NCBI RefSeq assembly: GCF_029227915.1
Contig: NC_079882.1
Span: 12,586,001-12,650,000 of the forward strand
DNA from: Hydractinia symbiolongicarpus
Taxonomy: Eukaryota > Cnidaria > Hydrozoa > Anthoathecata > Hydractiniidae
DNA: 64,000 bases
Reading direction: 5' to 3'
Part shown: one piece after another, positions 1-11,699 of the stretch
Layout of the letters: every line of letters starts with the position of its first letter
How positions within the stretch are numbered: position 1 is the stretch's first letter
Position numbers and translations under genes: made by a program
Notes under the pieces: model-generated
The model's input: the letters and a program-made list of their open reading frames with translations, nothing else
Told to the model about the DNA's origin: nothing
Database searches by the model: none

Positions 1-742
1 AAAAAAACAACAGAGCAGCACATGATTTACATCTTTTGAGGTGACATCTAAAAGGCTTTGCAATTGCTAATGTTGCCACTCTTTTTATAGAGTCAAATTT
101 CAGGCATAAAAACCCTGATTAGATATGCCTGTACTGTGGCAAGAATCTTTAATAAAACGGTACTTGTACATCAAGAACTTGAATCACATATTTGTATGTC
201 AGAAAAACTTATAATGCAGGTTTATTATTTTATTTTCTTGAGATTCAGCTTTAAATAACAGATTCTACTTACAACCCAAGTGACCTCAAATGAAAATTGG
301 ACTTCATTTTCAGCTAAAAAGAAACAGCCACAGAAATTAAAGTTTCACAAAAAACTTTCGCAAAAAAACAACAACATAAAGAAACAGTGGCTTATCTTCA
401 TACAAAAGTTGGAATTTGATTCTAACAAAGTTCTATGATAGTTGCTTTAAACAAGTTTTGGGTTGAACATAAAACACAGCAACAGGTTGTGTAACCATAC
501 CATAGCAAATGCATACAATTTAGTACAAAAAAAAACATAATAACTAAATTTTACATGCTAAAATTTTGCAACACCACTCAGTACACAAACTAGATCTTAA
601 CTGTCAACATCATGCTTATTTTATATGAAAATTAAAACTTGCTTAGCACAACAAATAAAGTTATTTGTCCTTTAAATTATTTCATACATGGGTTGCTTAA
701 CAAATTCAGAAATTGTAATGTGTATTTAATGCATTTACTTAC
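1..742. other. intron of the TM9SF4-like gene
   Basis: AT-rich sequence downstream of the last visible exon on the minus strand. The exon end at 743 is in phase 1, so the gene continues, but no open segment resembling the next part of the family (luminal end and first membrane span) is visible here. Confidence 0.6.
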
Positions 743-3700
743 AGTCCGGTTTTAGCTCCAATCCAACTTTATCTTTGTTGGGAAGAGTACATGAATTAGA
801 ACCAGTTACTGCTGTTATGCCACCAAGACTGAATTTATAAAGACTAAATGTCAGCATAAAAAAGTTTAGCTGCACAGAGTATAAAAAAATAATTGATACA
901 TGTACCTTTCTGGAATAACTTCAAACCCAACAACACGATACGATTCTCTACAGATAAAGAAAAAATTTGTTTGGTGGTTTAAACAATACAGAATTTTTTT
1001 ATTTATTTTTTTTACAGCAGTAATTTAACATATCCTGAAATTATTTAACATTTTTTAGAAAAAATGTGATATTGTGTAATTATATTAACACTACAGTACA
1101 GGATTTGTATTAGCAGTTCACAATTCACAATTTTGTTATTTTGGTCTAAATTTGTTAATTAAGTTCCTGCAAATATTTATTTTCTTTGCCACCACAAAAT
1201 CTTAATCCATGCCAAATTTTTGCAATCTTCAAATTAAATTGAAGGATAATTAAATGTTTTCCACAAAGTCTACTGTATTATACTTTTGCGCATTAATTAA
1301 GCGCATTCTAATTTGAACCAATACACATCTTACCCATCCTCAGGTTTATTGTAGTTGATTGAAAATTTCAAGTGATTATTGAGAAATACTTTCTAGAAAT
1401 TAAAGAGACCAAAATTAGCTAACATTACATTTCAATACATTTTTCGTAAAATTGTTGCTGTACTTACTTCTCCAACTACACTTCCTAAACGAAAGCCATG
1501 ATCATATTGTGGCTATAAAATTAAACATAAAAATATGTTAACAGATAAATTAATTATTCCGCAATTAATTGATACATTATTGATATAAAATTTAACATGT
1601 ATAAATTTGATCGCTTTTTCGTGCAAAATTCTAAATATGCGCCAAAATTTATACCATTATCACGCGCAAATGGTATGTATGCCAAAATTAGTATGGGTGT
1701 GCCAAAATAAGTATGCGCCAAATTTTCGGTATCAACTTAAATATTTCTGCTAGCGTTTTGCAATTTTCCACTGGCATTTTGCAATTTCCCATATTTTTTT
1801 AAATGCCATTAAATGTTTCACTTAAAGAAACATTCTAACATTTAAAATATTGTTAAGTTGTACTGCATTGTTGTTTTAAATGTAATCAATATTTCTTGTT
1901 GTAATTTAGTGGGCAGTTGGTATAAACTAAAGTTATTTACTTTTATCTTCTTGGGACTTGGTATAGTGATGTTAACCAGTAATCACATGTTATACTTTAG
2001 GATAAATTTATTTTGTTTAATTTTTAATAATTGCCCTTGATTCACTCTGGATTTCGAAACAAAAACGATGTTGGTAATTTACCACAAATTTTCCTCTCAA
2101 ACATGTGATTACCAGTACAATTAATGATGCAAAGGAAATTTTAAAAAATATTTTTATAGCTACCTTCCCATCTTCCAGGTAATATTTTGTAGCTGCTGGT
2201 AAGTTGTCAATTATCCTAAAAAATAAAGAAAATGTCAATTATCTTTTAAATACAAAAGAAGTTTTAATGTGTTTACATGCTTCATATTCTTATGTTTGTA
2301 TTTAGATTAGATATATGTACTAACACGTTGTATTAGCTGGTTGGGTTTGTTTCTTAATATATTTTATCGATAAAACATAATGTACTGCACAAGTAATTGA
2401 GCATTAACTATTACTCACATATGGATTACATAATCTTCTTTTATACGTTTGACAAACAGCTGAGACTCTTCTTTACTTAGCTTCTTCTTTGGACAAACAA
2501 CTTCACAAGGAGTTGGAGTGTCCATCTTAGCCTATTTTATAAAATTCCAAAATTAGAGTAAATTATTTTGTTTTTGAAAAGGATTAAATGTAACTGTGTC
2601 ACTTACAATATATTGTGTATTTACAATTCTATCTCCTCGCAATATTTCACCTTAAAAAAGAAACAATTATTGTTTTTAATTTAAAACACATATACATGGT
2701 TGTTCAGCATTTTCATTTTTATTTTGGTAATATTTCGACCTCGTCATGGAAGGACTTCATGTCTTGTTCGCGAATTTTAATTAGCTCATGTGAACTGCGT
2801 GTATCCCATTGTTATATTTAATTGCTACAGTCGTCAAGAGATCCACGAAAGAAAATAAAATTTATCCAAGATTTAAGTATCTTTTGTTTTTACTCACGAA
2901 CAGCAATGTTAAACCATTTGTTTATAAATTTTTAAAACGCAATAGAAATGCTTTTTTTAGATCGAGTTTTAAAAATTTAAGAACAAGGAACGGTGATAGA
3001 AAAGCTTTGTTAGATTGCATTTAAAAAATTTAAGAACGAAAAACGGCGATAGAACTATTTTTTAGATCATGTTTTAAAAATTTAAGAAAGAAGAACGGTG
3101 ATAGAAAACCTTTGTTAGATCGCTTTTTAAAAAAACGGCAATAGAAAAGCTTTGTTAGATCACATTTTAAAAATTTAAGAATGGAGAACGGCAATAGAAA
3201 AGTTTTTTTAGATTGCATTTTAAAAGTTTAAGAACAAAAAGCGATGAGGGAAATGCTTTCTTAAATCGCGTTTTAAAAATTTAAGAACAAAATTTCCGTT
3301 TGTGTTGTTAAACGTTTCTTTTTTAAGAAGAACTTTTAAAAGTTTTGCATGTTAAAAAATATGCTTCGATGATAAATAATTATTACTAAAAGTTTTAAAA
3401 AGTAGCAGCATTAGTTTTTTTAAGTTACATTCAGGCGGTACTGTATGTGTTTTAAATTATCATGAAAATGACATGAAAATGTCATTTAAAGAATTAACTA
3501 TTGTTTTTATTATGAAAATACTGAAACCACATAATAATAAGCCCAATGTAAATGTAAAAAGATGTATTCATACCCAAATTTTCAGGAACGTAATGTTTCT
3601 CTGCTGGTTCACAGAAAGGCAGTGAATAATAATCAAAGGGTAACTGTGTTTTCACGCTTGTCATTTTGACAGCCTATAGGTAGAACAGAAAAAAAAAATT

Positions 3701-3966
3701 CCTATGGATTCTAAATAAATGATAAAGCAGCTTCAGTGACACAAACAGATTATGTGCTAAATCAGAACAAATTGAATATACAGCATATGAGAATAGTGAC
3801 TGCATTATATGACAGGTCATTAGGAAATGCTTTAGATAACAATGTACACTATAATTACCTTGATATCTAAAAGTGCTTCCTTCTTAAATTCTTGTGGAGC
3901 CACACCAGGAACATAAAAGGACCATGCATTGTGAAAAATGCAATTCAACAAGAATAAAAGCAACAT
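743..3966 (-). CDS. TM9SF4: TM9SF4-like nonaspanin, N-terminal part (continues left of window)
   Basis: Transmembrane-9 superfamily proteins are endosomal/Golgi membrane proteins with a signal peptide, a luminal domain and nine C-terminal membrane spans; they act in sorting and adhesion. Nine exons join in phase on the minus strand: 3966-3859, 3673-3574, 2650-2607, 2531-2419, 2215-2164, 1512-1468, 1392-1334, 947-906, 843-743, giving about 221 residues. Residues 1-16 ([16 protein letters not shown]) look like a signal peptide, followed by the family hallmark FYVPGVAP. Later landmarks are [65 protein letters not shown] and [10 protein letters not shown]. These fit the TM9SF4 subgroup better than TM9SF1-3 by memory of the families. 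The membrane-span exons are not in 1-742 and must lie outside. A T-rich AG lies 3 bases before the ATG. Confidence 0.9.
2925..3300. repeat. 53-bp minisatellite in TM9SF4-like intron 2
   Basis: About seven degenerate copies of a unit containing TTTAAAAATTTAAGAAC, then ACGGYGATAGAAAAG, then a TTAGATCG-like segment. The marker CGGYGATAGA/CGGCAATAGA starts at 2991, 3044, 3096, 3136 and 3189, giving periods of 53, 52, 40 (internal deletion) and 53. Short open frames on both strands here are translations of the repeat. Confidence 0.85.
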
Positions 3967-4059
3967 TTTCTAAAGATAAGTTGGCCGTTTTTTATTTATA
4001 TTTCGATGTCATTCCCTTCACCCTTATTATCACATATACATTCACAATTTTACCAACAA

Positions 4060-4280
4060 AATTTTTAGTTATACAACTTTTTCAAAAATTTGCAATTTGC
4101 AACTGTTGACTATTCTACAAAGAATATGTTAAATTGGCGTATCTCATTTTTTCATCAATCATTGTATCTTGTATAGTGATACCGCAGCTGTGAAAAGGTT
4201 TTCTTTTCTACAGTCAGCAAATCAATTCTAAAGTCAGAACTGACTTCATATTTCTCATTTGAACCCTGTTAATGTTTAAA
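4060..4280. repeat. dispersed repeat, relative of 29620-29930
   Basis: Shares ordered blocks with 29620-29930: a CAATTTGCAA block, a TTTTTTATCAATCA-like block, GTTGAAAAGRGGTTTTC with CTACAGTCAGCAAA, and a final TTTGAACC block. No open frame is kept. Class unknown. Confidence 0.5.
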
Positions 4281-5312
4281 ATAATATATACTGCTTTAAC
4301 AAGCATGAGCTTTTCAGATGAAATGGGTTAATCATCTCCCCTCTGGATTTAAAAGTGTCTTAAGTGAACTGTAAATACGCTAGATGCTACAAAAAATGAC
4401 TGGAGCAAGTTAGGAAGTTTTTAACAATAAAGGTGGAGCGGGAAGAAAAATAAAAGCAATATCTGTAGTTACACGAAAATCACCATGTAAAAGTACCTCT
4501 GGATTTGTTTATGTAAGTATCTAGCAGAAAAACTTAGCATTCAAACATCATGTAGCAAGTAGATTTGTCATATTGGCACCAGAGCCATTTGTACAGATAA
4601 AATTCTAATAAGGAAGGTATAATAATATGTCTCAGGTTTACAGGTGTTCGCTATGATCAACAATCACATTTGCTGTGTCTTTCATAATCTTTGCTGGATA
4701 GTGTGAAGCCATAAAACAGTAAAGTCAATGCTACAAAACCATAAAGCCATTACATCAAGATGTGAATTGTAAAGGGCCATCAACAAAATATGTTAGACCC
4801 CTTGCTGGATTTTTGCAGGAACAAGATTGGAGGGGTATATTCTTTTAATCTTTTTAATGTCGAAGGAGAGAGAAGTAAAAACTATCTGTTTTTACAACAA
4901 CCACAACAATGACAAACCGAGTTATTCTATCCTACGCTTGCACATCACTTTATTTTGAACCTCCTGCATAGTAACGAGGGTACTGACTAGCCGGAAACCC
5001 TGCAAAAACCACGGGGCTGTCAGACGACTTACAGCATTTTAAAAATAGCTTAAAATTTCGCCCGGAAAAGTCTGAATCAACCAGAAACAACATTTTTCTA
5101 AACTTTTATAATTCATTCTTTTAATGTCGAGCAGTGGCACTAGTGGAAGAATTCTGAAATAAACTGTTTTTTATATCATTTATTCCATAAAGAGCTTAAT
5201 AAAAATCCCACAAATCATAAACTCAGAGTACAACGACAAAATAGCACTTTTCTTCTTCTCAACAAAATTTAAATGAAAACAATAATACACACCATCCAGA
5301 TAAACTATATAA

Positions 5313-5425
5313 GTTCATCACTAACATATTGCCGCACGTAGTGTAGTGGGTTAGTCTGCGGCTCCCAGTTCTGGGGACCGCGGATCGAATCCCGCTCACT
5401 GCTTGGCAGTATGTTAGTGATGAAC
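5313..5425 (+). repeat. tRNA-like core enclosed in a 16-bp inverted repeat
   Basis: A-box-like TAGTGTAGTGGG and B-box-like GGATCGAATCC lie about 45 bases apart, as in tRNA genes or tRNA-derived SINEs. The core is bracketed by GTTCATCACTAACATA (5313-5328) and its exact complement (5410-5425). The anticodon arm is not a normal 7-base loop (CCCAG-TT-CTGGG), so this is not a functional tRNA gene; a tRNA-derived mobile element is more likely. Confidence 0.6.
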
Positions 5426-5429
5426 AAAG

Positions 5430-6850
5430 TATTTCTTCTTCAATATGACTTACACGCATTGTACTCGCCCGTCATGATCAGAGGTCTGATCGGGGTGAAG
5501 CATTCTCTGTTGAGAATGAAATACGGATGTGCTATGATAAATATTCACCTATATGAAAATAATAAGCTTGTGCGTGTTGCATGTTGGGTGCAATTTGGGC
5601 GTTTCGAACGGGCTCAGGCTTTTCCAGGGGGTTACAGACAAAAACTTTGAAAAAACTACAAAAAACGCCTGTGGCCGGCCACACATATACAGCGCTTTCG
5701 GCGTGTGTTTGATTGATTGATGGCGAATTTCTAGTGCAATGTTTGTCAATTTTTAAATCAACCAATTTGGTGCTTTTTTAATTAAACAATTAGCAATTTT
5801 TTATGAGAGATTATTTTGCCAGGTATGAAAAAATTGATTTAAGGCCACCCTCAAAAATATAATTGGTTAGCGTCACCCGACCAACTCACTTTGAAAGGCA
5901 AAAGTCGAGTAGAGAAAGTCGGTAAATTTGTAAAAAATAAACCAAACAATCCACAAACAATTTTCGACACACAACAAAATCCACCATTTACCTTTTCAGC
6001 GGCCGTTCGAATTACGGTTGTTACGTGCGAATGTTATTTCGATAGGGGACTGCGCTACTCAGTGCTATATTTTCCTGCTTCGCATTTATACAAGCAAAAA
6101 CCATGGGAACGACGTTGATTGTCAAAAATGGAACTTGACACGAAGGCTAAAAATTCAGCTGGCTTACATTTAAAACGAATAACAAAATTTGGCTGCAAAA
6201 TATAGTATTTTTGTAATTTTTCGGGAAAAATTTTTATTTGACTGACTGACTATCTTTTGTAATTAGAAATGACGCTAAGCAAACATATTTTTAACGGTGG
6301 CCTAAACTGTTCTATTCTTTGTCCTGCATGGCACAAACGTTGCAATTCATCTGGCTAGCTATATATAAAACCAGTGAAAGATGCAAGAATTTTTGGTAGG
6401 TTTTATGAAAGATTTTATAGGCTGGTAAGTCAAAAAGGAAGTGTGGTGGTAAAATGACTTTCAACAAAAAGCTGGGGGGTGTAAGGAAGGGAGAGATGGA
6501 TGAGCACACTAGCCTTTATCATATGCTCCTAACAGCATATATCTGCAGCTTAAATTTAATTTAATGAATTTTTAAGGTACAAACTTTATTAACGCTTTTC
6601 GTCGAATATTTATTTTAGAGCAACACAAAAAGTACAAACCTCAGACTGTTTAACTAGGACTACCATCTTGCAATTGATTTTACCGATCCGTATCACTCCC
6701 GGCCACGTCAAAAAGTAATCCCGAAAACAACAAACTCTCCTCCAGAGGGTGTTTTAAAGTTAGTTTAGGAGGGATAATGTCAAAAAACTATGCAGCTGCA
6801 GTAACACGCATGAGTACAGAATAAATCAATTTTTGGGAACACTAACGTAC
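5430..6850. other. intergenic, no gene seen
   Basis: Only short unrelated open frames on both strands, with no splice-joined coding segment and no recognised family. A GC-rich palindrome TGGCCGGCCA occurs near 5673. Confidence 0.5.
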
Positions 6851-8165
6851 AACATTCCTTGACCCAACCTCGTCACCCAAAAGTATTAGGATTGAATCTT
6901 TGAATCTCTGAACGCCCGTTTTTCTGAAATAAGTTAGCACATTCCATCGCTGGCATATGGACTCCACGCACAATATCGGGTTTATTGTCCCTGTCTTTTT
7001 CTTCCATCCTTTTTCTTCCATTTTTCCTCTCCATTTGCATTCCTTCACCTCTTCTGAAACAACCATTCCTTTTGTTTGATGTTCTCCCAAAATCTTTTTC
7101 AACATCCCACCTCCTTAATTCTCATAATCTCTCCCGCTTTTGTAACTCGACCTGTTTATATTATTCACGTCTTCCACTTTTATATGGTACTCCTTTGTTT
7201 AAACTATTCTTCCCTTTTCTACTCAAAATTCCACTTCTTCCTCTGTCTGTTTGCTCATCTGTGTCATCATGTAATGACTTTTTCCATTTGCATTGTTGAA
7301 AGTAAACTTTTTTCTCCTTTCTCCCATTCTCCTTAAATTTTTGCCTACTAATTCGACATTGTTTCTACTACCATCTCCCATAATGTCACCCACATATGCC
7401 ATCGCTTTAATCTTTATTTTTGGCGAGATATACGTCATACTCTTTTCCTCCATCCTATCCGTATTCAATTTACAAAATACCAGTCCAATTATTGTCCCCT
7501 GCTTAATTATATCTTTTACTCACACAACATTCGTCTCCCCAATAGGCGTTTTAAATCCTATCCCTGCCTGCTTATTCATCTCATACAGCATTTATTACTT
7601 TTTTCTCTGTCATTCCTACCATATTAAGAATGGCAGGAATGAGAGAGAAAGAAGTCATTTAAATAATCTTTTAACCATAATTTGTCATAACACTTTTCAT
7701 TATCAGCCATAAACACATATGTATTTTTATTATTTCTTCTATTGTTATCCATTTATGCCATCCGAATAATCCAATTATCTTTTGTTGTTATACCTATTAT
7801 TTCTCCACTCTGATGCACATCTATCTCCAGTTATTTCTCAATCTTGCTCAACAATATATTTTCCGCTAATTTACTTAGGATACTTTACAATTATGCACCT
7901 TCTATTTTGAATGTCACTTTTGCTTCCCTTGATTTTTTAAAATAATTCTATCTTTATTTTTTCCCAGTAATTTGGTATTCCATTCTTTTGCACAGCATTC
8001 ATCATTTTTCACGCGGCTGCAAACATATCTTCCCCTCCATAAATCTCATTCCTCCACCCACCCATGTCAGCCGCTTTTCCTGTTTTTAGTTTATTTCTTT
8101 TTTAATTTCGTCCCTTGAAATATTTATTGGCTCCTGTTTATCCGCAATCTTATTCATACATTCAA
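6850..8165 (-). pseudogene. decayed non-LTR retrotransposon reverse transcriptase
   Basis: Reading the minus strand from about 8165 down, broken frames give ordered reverse-transcriptase pieces: ISRDEIKKEI, YWEKIKIEL, SDIQNRRCIIV, then AGIGFKTPIGET, VKDIIKQGTIIG, KAMAYVGDIMGDG and RMGERRKKFTFNN. The catalytic YxDD position reads AYVGD, so one aspartate is lost. Several stops and frameshifts separate the pieces. The layout matches reverse transcriptases repeated in cnidarian genomes. The C-terminal third (about 7105-6842) stays open for 87 codons. A dead copy; the exact clade cannot be fixed from this. Confidence 0.75.
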
Positions 8166-8193
8166 AATTGTCACACTTTGTAATCCCTAACAA

Positions 8194-8702
8194 ATGAAGC
8201 TTTTAGCTTCTTTCACGCGTAGAGCTTGGTTTATCATAAAACAGTTGTACACATCAACTGTGATGCATGACTTCAAAAGTAGAGATAACGCTAATATTAA
8301 TGAATTGTGTTTAAAGAAATTGCGAGTTGTTATTGTACCACAAAACTTGACAATCGAGTTCCGGTCCCATCTATTAATAATAGAATTTATTTTCGGTGTG
8401 GCCCTACAGAAATAACCTCGGTATCACGTTGTCACATGATTTTCAAGCAGAAGGGGGGGGGAGTTTGCAGAAATTCAATTACACGTCGATTAGCTTTCGA
8501 GTATTTATGGATAGCTTTTACCCTCTCAAAAATAAAGAAGAAAGTTTATTATGCCACTATACTTGCATTACAATTACGTTACGGTTACTTTACGAGTGTG
8601 AAACATTTTGATAGTAGAGTTTTTATACATGCTAAGATGACTCTTCTTCACGACAAAAGCCTTTCACGAAATACCCATCATCAGTGCCATAAAGGAGTTT
8701 AG
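8194..8702 (+). other. unassigned overlapping open frames
   Basis: Two overlapping plus-strand frames (8194-8415 and 8307-8702, 73 and 131 codons) follow the decayed reverse transcriptase. The longer is basic and contains four cysteines but matches no family I recognise. A G9 run at about 8452-8460 falls inside it. It has no obvious splice partners, so this is more likely chance or transposon remnant than a gene. Confidence 0.2.
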
Positions 8703-8996
8703 AGTTATGGATGTTCAAAGTTTTAAAATCATCTAGAATGATATTCAAGATCCAGCAGATTGTGTGTTCGCGCATTTTCTTTTAAACCTCACTTAAATGG
8801 ATCCGCTGCAATCTTGTTAAAAATCGTTCAACTGATATATTGCGTTCTCAAATCAAAGTCACAGGTAAATCTTCCATTCAGATTTGGTTAATTGAACGAG
8901 TGCAAGTGTTTGTATTGGTTGTCAAAAATAGCAACGCCAGGGAATAAAACGAAATAAAAATTAAACTGACGAAATTACTTATGCACATTCGAAATA

Positions 8997-11661
8997 TTAT
9001 TGATCGTTATTTTGGTGAACACAGAAATCTAAGGTTCCAGTTACACTCATTTTCCCCCCTAAAATAATTCTGTTTAATATTAAGGACTGTGAAGAAATTA
9101 AGTTCGTAAGACTGTCAATTTTATCGTTAAGGCTTGCTAATTTCCGCGCGTGATCTGTTTTCTGTTCTAGCAGTTCGTTTTTCAAAAACGAAATTTGTTC
9201 TTGAAGTTTTACCATTTCCTTACAATAAACAGAAATATCCACATCTTTTCCAGGTCTAACATTATTTGTGGTAACATTAGAACTATTAGAAGAAGCACCG
9301 TGAGGGAGCACGTTTTGCACTATTCCACTGATGAATGGATCTTCACATTTTGACATATGCTGATTCGACTGGACGAACATGTTAAAGTCGTGAGTCAGTT
9401 CCGTTTTTTGAACGTTCTCTTCCTCGTTAGGTAAATAACTCTCATCGCTACTTCCGACAATTTGTACTTCGATAACATCTTCGTTTCCATACTTCTTTTT
9501 CTCATCAACTTTATGATGTAATTTAGACACTATAGACGTTAAAGAACCTTTTGTCGTATGTTTCGCGTTCAAATGTTTATTTTTGCTGTCGATTTCGCTT
9601 ACATCAAACTCCTCGTTCATGCATTCTTCGGAATTGGACAAATTGGTATCGGAAGTCTCTCCCCCGTCTTTGTCAAGCAATGCTTCACTTAACCTTTGCT
9701 TCGGATTTAACTTTTGTTTAGACGAGTTATGTTTTAGGAGATGAAACGCTAGTGCTTCTTTACTAACAAACATTCCGTTGCATTCATGGCACATATGAAG
9801 TTTTGTACTCTCTACACTTTTTTGCATGCTCATAGAAATTTGCGCACTCTTCCTTTTGTTTAATTGAGAAGATAACTTAGACAAATTATGATCCGAGTTA
9901 TCAATTAACACAGATCTGTCAGGGGATAAACAACACTTATTTGGATCCTTTCGGTGTCGTTGTATCCCTCTCTCGTGGATTTTTAGATGTCTCTGTAACA
10001 GCCATTTAGTCATAAATGTTTTCGAGCAGATTTGGCAATGGTGTAAACCTTTGCCAGTGTGAAGGTTTTCGTGAATGGATAACTGGGCTCTCCACCCAAA
10101 TTTCCGGGAACAGTACTTGCACCTGTAACATAAAAAATACCATCACATGTGCTGAACAGGGATCACAAAAATATTTGGGGTGAAAAAACTTTGCAATATT
10201 CTAAATTATACTTTTTTTCACAGTAAACACAAATCTAATAAACATAAGACTGAGATAGGTATTTTCAATAGCTAATTCTCGAGTATCAAAAGATGAATTT
10301 TTCAGAAATAAAATCAGCCAATATTCTTATGTATTTTCTAAAAAATACTTTATTTGAAAATTAAAAATATGAAGCTTTTCGTAACAGTGTTACATTATCA
10401 TTGTCAAGTGATACATTTTTTAGAACATCTCCATTAAACTTAAAATCATTCAGAATAAACTAAATGCATACATATTTAAACAAAGATAATCTTTAATTTC
10501 TATTTACTTTATTTACTTTATCCACAAAGCAAAATTACGAAATGAATGCTTTCTGATATTTTATATTATCATGCATTTTCTGTACAGTTATAGATACAAT
10601 TTTACTTGCATGAAACTACATGGAGTAGAAACAAAAGATCTACATTCTCAAGTAAAAACAAACTAGACAACACGAAAGGAACAACATTTAGTTGTGTTTT
10701 TGTTGACATTTTTTTATATCTGTTGTTGTTAAGATTTTATTGGGTTATTTTTACTCAAAGCAGTTGTGCTAGAAGAATAAAATGTACAAAAAAGCCGTAG
10801 GACATAGCCCAATGTCATTCACATAACCAGAAGGAAATGATATGGAGTGGAGAAGTTGTTTCTCCTTATTTCCAATCAAAAAGGTACTTTTATCAGTAAA
10901 ATATAAGTTTGTGTAAGTTCTTTATTTAGACTTAGTCTGCCAATCATTTATCCCATAGGTTACTCTCTAAAGCCTACTTTCAATTTATAAAATTTTGTTT
11001 TTCAATTACTTTTCTAGAGTACTGCAACATTGTATACACACTGTAAATGTCTATACAGACGGAGATTGGTGGTAATTGCAGAAAAGTTAAAACTCTATTA
11101 GTATTCAAGTATCATGTTTTTGTATTCAAGCGAAATGGCCAATATTAACCTCAAAATAAATAAGGAAATACTAATTCAAATTTTTAAAGCATTGTGCTTT
11201 AATGTTATAGTTTTATCATAAAAAAATATTTTATGTTGATCATTATTTGTTCTTTACAATACTGAGACTTGTTTTCTTCAATTCCAAAAATGTATGGCCT
11301 GTAGAGTTGCTTAGATTTTGACCCAAACCTCAGTTTCAGTCCTTGGTTGCTTTTACAAGAACAATGTAGTCTGTATAGGGTCCTCATAGCATGTAATATA
11401 CCTGAATTTTTTTATACCAGTATGTACGGCAGTGAGATGATTACGAAGAGAGGTGGATGAGGCAAATGTCTTTTTACATATAGGACATTGTCTTGGATGC
11501 TCATTTGAAAAATGTAGTATCCGATGCATCAAAAGATCTTCTTTTTGTTTCTCACCATGTCCGCATATATCACAAAGCCAATTACCATCTGCATTTTGCT
11601 GAAAGTTTGTGAAAGGCTCTGTTATGCTTGAGTTCACTAGTAAAGTTGATTTCTCTTCCAT
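8997..11661 (-). CDS. five-finger C2H2 zinc-finger protein with C-terminal coiled coil
   Basis: Complete two-exon gene, exons 11661-11402 and 10122-8997, joined in phase 2 to give 461 residues. C2H2 fingers lie at residues 30-50, 59-80, 88-108, 116-136 and 198-218. Fingers 2-3 and 3-4 are joined by TGIKKFR and TGKGLHH, linkers of the TGEKP type, so fingers 2-4 probably bind DNA together. The junction falls inside the linker before finger 3. A long acidic and serine-rich stretch follows finger 5, then a heptad-rich segment at about 385-433 containing EQISFLKNELLEQK, a likely dimerising coiled coil. The start ATG is 8 bases after a T-rich AG, suggesting a 5' UTR intron or leader splice site. 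Likely nuclear DNA-binding regulator; no named orthologue is claimed. Confidence 0.85.
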
Positions 11662-11699
11662 GATTTATCCTAAATTGAAAATAATTATTTATATTCTAT

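Noticed and set aside
2809-3218. Open frames on both strands (2809-3024 plus, 3030-3218 minus)
   Set aside because: They read the 53-bp minisatellite; no splice or homology support.
5334-5405. Functional tRNA gene
   Set aside because: Anticodon arm has a two-base loop and the acceptor ends do not pair properly.
6985-7712. Plus-strand hydrophobic frames of 104 and 139 codons
   Set aside because: They are the antisense of the decayed reverse transcriptase on the minus strand.
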